A DNA stretch of 64,000 nt, taken from positions 1 through 64,000 of the forward strand of contig JAHCMI010000046.1 in the NCBI GenBank assembly GCA_019192545.1, in the 5' to 3' direction. Both the position numbers and the translations under genes were made by a program. The notes below the pieces were generated by a model that saw only the letters and a list, made by a program, of their open reading frames with translations, was not told the DNA's origin and did no database searches. The DNA comes from Rivularia sp. MS3. Its GTDB lineage: Bacteria; Cyanobacteriota; Cyanobacteriia; Cyanobacteriales; Nostocaceae. Below are positions 61,601 through 64,000 of this stretch, one piece after another. Numbering within the stretch: position 1 is the first letter of the stretch; each line of letters starts with the position of its first letter.

Positions 61601-63903
61601 TGGAAGAAACCGATATACAATCACTTTGGATTCATCCTAAAAATAAATCAATTTTCGTCGGTACTCCCAGCGGAATTTTTAACTATTCCGATAGCGGATG
61701 GAAGTCAAAGAATCAAGGTTTGGTACATAAAAACGTGCAAACTTTGGTAAGTTATTTTAATCAAGAAGAAGATACTATTTCGATTTTCGCTGGAACTTTT
61801 GACGGTGGTGTTTTTGTTTCTCGAAATAACGGTGATAGTTGGAATTCTACTGGTTTAACTAATGTCGATATTCAAACTTTGGTAGTTAACGCTAATGGAC
61901 ATTTATTTGCTGGCACTTTTCAAAAAGGTATTTTCTATTCTGAGAATCAAGGCAATAGTTGGCGGCAGTTAACGAATATTGAAAGAGGTACGGGTACGAT
62001 TTCTAGCGATAATATTACTGTTACGGGTGTAGGGTTGAATTCCGAACAGTTGCAAGTCGGAGATATTATTAATGCTGGGGGACAAACTCGAACTATCGTA
62101 TCTATTAATAATGAAACCCAGATTTTCACCGTTGATACCGCTTTTCGTCCAGATTTACCCGAAAGAACTGCTTTTACTATCAATACGGGTTTAACTAATC
62201 TCAATATCACTTCGCTATTGATTTTACCTCAAGAAGAAGAAATGATTTTGTTTGCCGGTACTGGTGGTAGCGGTGTTTTTCGCTCCCAAGATAGCGGTAA
62301 AAGATGGCAGCAGGTTAATACAAATCTCAAAGATTTAGAAATTCGTACTTTAGCAGCGAATTCTAGTAATGATTCTAATAATAAAATCTTTGTTGGCACT
62401 GCTCGTAAGGGAATTTTTCATTCCGTTGATAATGGCGATTCTTGGCAAGCAATTAACGATAATTTAACTAATACCGATGTTAAGGCAATTGCCATTTCTG
62501 CTGACAATAATATAATTGCTGCTGGCAATGGAATTTTAGTATCTCAAGATGGTTTTTATACTGTTCCTTTAAATAAAAGCGATTTGCTTTGGGTGATATC
62601 TCCACCAGTCAAAGACAAATATCTAAAATGGCTGGTTAGAGATATTAATGGTTTTGTTGGCAATATTGAAACCATTACCGATAAAGAACTTTTATTACAG
62701 CCCGCTACGGAAGAAGATGGTATTGTCAGTGAAGTTTGTACTATCAAAAAACCACCCACAGAACAGCAAAATCCTGTCATAGTCTTAAAAAAACCTTTAA
62801 AATACGCTTACGACCCAGAAACCGTGACGATTTACGCTAATGTAGTTATGGCTACCCACGGTGAAACCGTTGTTGAAGTTATGGGAAACGGTGACGGTAC
62901 TATACCAAATCAAAGTTTTATCCTTAAACAGCCGCCATTAACCTACGTACCTGCTGCAACAGCTAGCGGTGCTAAAAGTACTTTGGAGGTGAGAGTCAAT
63001 GATGTACTTTGGGAAGAAGTTGATAGTTTATATGAACAAGATACTCATCTTCAAGGTTATATTATCCGTTTAACTGATGATGCTACTTCAATAATCACCT
63101 TTGGAGATGGCGAAAATGGCACTCGTTTACCCACCGGGGAAGAAAATGTCACCGCTACCTACCGCAGCGGTATCGGTTTAGAGGGGCAAGTTGCTGCCGA
63201 AAGTCTGACTCAGCTAAAAGATAAACCTTTGGGTATTCTTGAGGTAATAAATCCCTTGTCTGCTTCTGGTGCTGCACCTCCAGAAAGTCGAGATGAAGCC
63301 AGGGAGAAAGCACCATCCCAAGTGCGTACTTTGGATAGAATTGTTTCTCTACAGGATTTTGAAGACTTTTCTCGCGCTTTTGCCGGTATCGGTAGAGCTA
63401 GTGCTGTTCCTTTGTGGAATGGACAAAGTCAATTAGTGCATATTACCGTCGCTGCTGCGGATGGTTCCCAAGTAGATACAGATAGTAATCTTTATCAACA
63501 ACTAGTTGCAGCAATTGATAATAATCGTGACCCCATTCAGTTTGTAGAAGTGGATTCCTACGAACTGCAATTGTTTAACGTTGAAGCAAAATTGCAGTTT
63601 AATCCCCGTTATCAGGAAGAATTATTAATTGAGCAGGTGAGTGCATCTTTAAAGGCTAAATTTACCTTTAGCAATCGCAAGTTTGGGCAAGATGTCACGG
63701 CTGCCGAGGTGATTGCTACCATTCAGCAAATTGAGGGAGTGGTAGCAGTGGATTTAGATGCTTTATATAAATTGGGTAGTAGTAAAAACTTGCAGCAATC
63801 CTTGAGGGCTGATTTAGCTCGCTGGGATGAAGAAAACGATATTGCTAAACCCGCTCAGTTGTTATTGATAAATCCCCAAGATATTAAATTAACTACGATA
63901 TGA
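58681..63903 (+). CDS. Second J-type baseplate protein (Afp12-like) split by a huge Asp-box propeller-like insert
   Basis: Residues ~1-150 match baseplate J-type proteins (YRIGDYNSFRERLISQISTQ; DPAIALLDAWAVVADVLTFYQERIANEGYLRTATERFSVLQLARSIGYE). Residues ~1370-1740 complete the core (SIITFGDGENGTRLPTGEENV, LDRIVSLQDFEDFSRAFAGIGRA, YELQLFNVEAKL). Between ~310 and ~1290 lie many Asp-box motifs of the sialidase/BNR type (SxDxGxxW), e.g. CSEDNGSNW, RSKDNGDNW, RSENQGKDW, RSSDYGNRW, STDNGGSW, SRNNGDSW, SENQGNSW, RSQDSGKRW and SVDNGDSW, each preceded by a FAGT strand. Two small barrels (~500-580 and ~1105-1160) interrupt them. The insert should form one or more external beta-propellers, possibly for binding. 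The start is ATG 58681. Confidence 0.88.
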   Translation: MTNSPKSIYNRPGLPAIVYRIGDYNSFRERLISQISTQLVIKDTIAQRSSLAKLTTRSNEDPAIALLDAWAVVADVLTFYQERIANEGYLRTATERFSVLQLARSIGYELSPGVAASTYLAFTVDDAVESVTQAIVPQGTPVMSIPTTDDEVPQTFETSAEILTHLDWNSIQPRLSKPQEIGENLVENDRLKNRRDAKSAEEEDKEKNNQIYLQGTSTQLQPGDWVLLVANQEQNIQTYLLKLTAVELSADNNYTLISWEKQLPQAIKSRLRNPQIFAFRNSASLFGKNAPLWKDMPDEIKKAGGGTVVGGVFCSEDNGSNWTPQNKNLANTDILCLATDKSSNSSSKYLFAGTPDRGIFRLPDDGENWEAVNAGLTNLNIQALYIQPEKGYVFAGTPGGGVFRSKDNGDNWVPIHTGSVRVQSQGDNNWQSINTAIPNTVVRSLVTCAGDDKQYIFAGTDDNIYRSENQGKDWYTTNNSNSATNECNPNLQGLPGKAVLSLMVTEITGIISDIDNSDKKKITVSKLTGELKEGDVIAVGDEKIKIVKVPSNENESEIILTLDKEVDTNLNTPIACTTNKFNIFAGTDDGIYRSSDYGNRWQPITEYNNNIKRVFSLTHYQRDGLFYLFAGTDNGIYSSLNRENWTNINNDLLENVPVYALDNHGEHLFAGTNQGIFVSTDNGGSWKKVKNEDLIKKKINITSDNGGSSDKVEDEDLNKKKINITSLAVKNINDDNHKIFAGALFSGFVEDKENEENEEDKENQWPHFKFPDEVKLEKIDLNTIYPKILENSWMVLLNENRFQAIKVDKVSTDSVSEFSLTSEVTKITFNNSADLSDFGRRKTQVLIQSESLALAPEVLTVTMQQENIFLDPINKDKIYLSKFISDLHSDKTLIVSGKHIRALAEDVGGFFVWNADESKWQRQNQGLTNTNIQALAIDKSKNKYYIGTNQGVFHSFGNNQANNHIWEPLQTKGLEETDIQSLWIHPKNKSIFVGTPSGIFNYSDSGWKSKNQGLVHKNVQTLVSYFNQEEDTISIFAGTFDGGVFVSRNNGDSWNSTGLTNVDIQTLVVNANGHLFAGTFQKGIFYSENQGNSWRQLTNIERGTGTISSDNITVTGVGLNSEQLQVGDIINAGGQTRTIVSINNETQIFTVDTAFRPDLPERTAFTINTGLTNLNITSLLILPQEEEMILFAGTGGSGVFRSQDSGKRWQQVNTNLKDLEIRTLAANSSNDSNNKIFVGTARKGIFHSVDNGDSWQAINDNLTNTDVKAIAISADNNIIAAGNGILVSQDGFYTVPLNKSDLLWVISPPVKDKYLKWLVRDINGFVGNIETITDKELLLQPATEEDGIVSEVCTIKKPPTEQQNPVIVLKKPLKYAYDPETVTIYANVVMATHGETVVEVMGNGDGTIPNQSFILKQPPLTYVPAATASGAKSTLEVRVNDVLWEEVDSLYEQDTHLQGYIIRLTDDATSIITFGDGENGTRLPTGEENVTATYRSGIGLEGQVAAESLTQLKDKPLGILEVINPLSASGAAPPESRDEAREKAPSQVRTLDRIVSLQDFEDFSRAFAGIGRASAVPLWNGQSQLVHITVAAADGSQVDTDSNLYQQLVAAIDNNRDPIQFVEVDSYELQLFNVEAKLQFNPRYQEELLIEQVSASLKAKFTFSNRKFGQDVTAAEVIATIQQIEGVVAVDLDALYKLGSSKNLQQSLRADLARWDEENDIAKPAQLLLINPQDIKLTTI
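60721..60858. repeat. 69-bp tandem duplication inside the baseplate gene
   Basis: Two in-frame copies of 69 bases (unit boundary near 60790) both begin GATAACGGCGGCTCTT and end AAGAAGATTAATATTACTTC. They encode a duplicated 23-residue Asp-box loop (STDNGGSW.. and SDNGGSSD..). Confidence 0.88.
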
Positions 63904-63930
63904 ATAAATATAAATCAAACTTAAATGCAG

Positions 63931-64000
63931 ATCCCCCTATATCCCCCTTGAAAAGGGGGACTTTAATTCAGATTTCCCGTTTTTCCCTATATTCCTGTTT
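63931..64000. repeat. GATCCCCC-type dispersed repeat at window edge
   Basis: GATCCCCCTATATCCCCCTT followed by an AAAGGGGG complement and GGACTTTAATT resembles one end of the 24384-24571 and 51171-51244 elements. It may continue past the window. Confidence 0.55.

Noticed and set aside
32288-63903. Prophage
   Set aside because: There are tail-like genes but no capsid, portal, terminase, integrase or lysis genes; the AAA+, DUF4255 and DUF4157 genes mark an eCIS.

Overview
The window is chromosomal DNA of a filamentous, probably heterocyst-forming cyanobacterium (Nostocales; a Rivularia/Calothrix-like genome is my inference). The grounds are low G+C, frequent HIP1 octamers (GCGATCGC, e.g. near 3590, 8997, 24795, 35000 and 57015), heptameric tandem repeats such as GGGAATA and TTTAACC, many dispersed hairpin repeats, and typical cyanobacterial families (HEAT, CHAT-TPR, NB-ARC, Ser/Thr kinase-TPR, TpsA, RTX). 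No rRNA, tRNA, CRISPR array or intact transposase was seen.

Region 1 (1-6704) is ordinary: a partial HEAT-repeat gene, a TPR protein, acetylornithine aminotransferase (argD) and an RluA-type pseudouridine synthase with a long N-terminal extension. Region 2 (7094-13930) looks like a peptide natural-product (RiPP) locus. It holds a 78-residue double-glycine precursor with an Asp7/Gly/Lys/Tyr-rich core, a C39-peptidase ABC exporter, an HlyD adaptor and, convergent with them, one polypeptide joining a TauD-like 2OG-Fe(II) dioxygenase, TPRs and an ATP-grasp-like domain. Region 3 (14794-24069) encodes secreted or envelope proteins: a TpsA/filamentous-haemagglutinin exoprotein, an LptF/LptG permease, three small exported or PPC-like proteins and two RTX proteins with related C-termini. 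Region 4 (24691-31779) is a signalling set: a short HTH/NB-ARC STAND ATPase, a zinc-ribbon Ser/Thr kinase with TPRs, an exported Ig-like/TPR protein and a TPR-CHAT protein, preceded by a scrap of a TpsB-like gene.

Region 5 (32288-63903) is an extracellular/thylakoid-type contractile injection system (eCIS). A leftward set encodes a membrane protein, a small conserved protein, sheath, tube, a hub-assembly chaperone, a repetitive disordered protein, a DUF4255 terminator/cap protein, an AAA+ ATPase and a small protein. A rightward set encodes a giant DUF4157 cargo protein with a putative immunity gene, then CIS_tube/LysM-type hub proteins, a gpD-like hub, gpV spike, PAAR tip, gp25 and two J-type baseplate proteins. 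The second J-type protein is split by a very large Asp-box beta-propeller-like insertion.

Between the DUF4255 gene and the disordered-protein gene lies a rightward toxin island (36584-40073). Two effectors have almost identical leaders but different C-terminal nucleases: GIY-YIG-like, and a DNA/RNA non-specific type with an RGH motif. They also share a downstream repeat and bracket a YefM/YoeB toxin-antitoxin pair. The second effector carries an in-frame 393-bp deletion of the whole DUF4157 core, with its junction between two VVQQ-coding sequences. The island resembles a polymorphic-toxin cassette system feeding a contractile injection machine, and with the RiPP locus is the most novel content. 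No capsid, terminase, portal or integrase genes were seen, so this is not read as a prophage. No tape-measure gene was recognised; the baseplate set may continue past the right edge.
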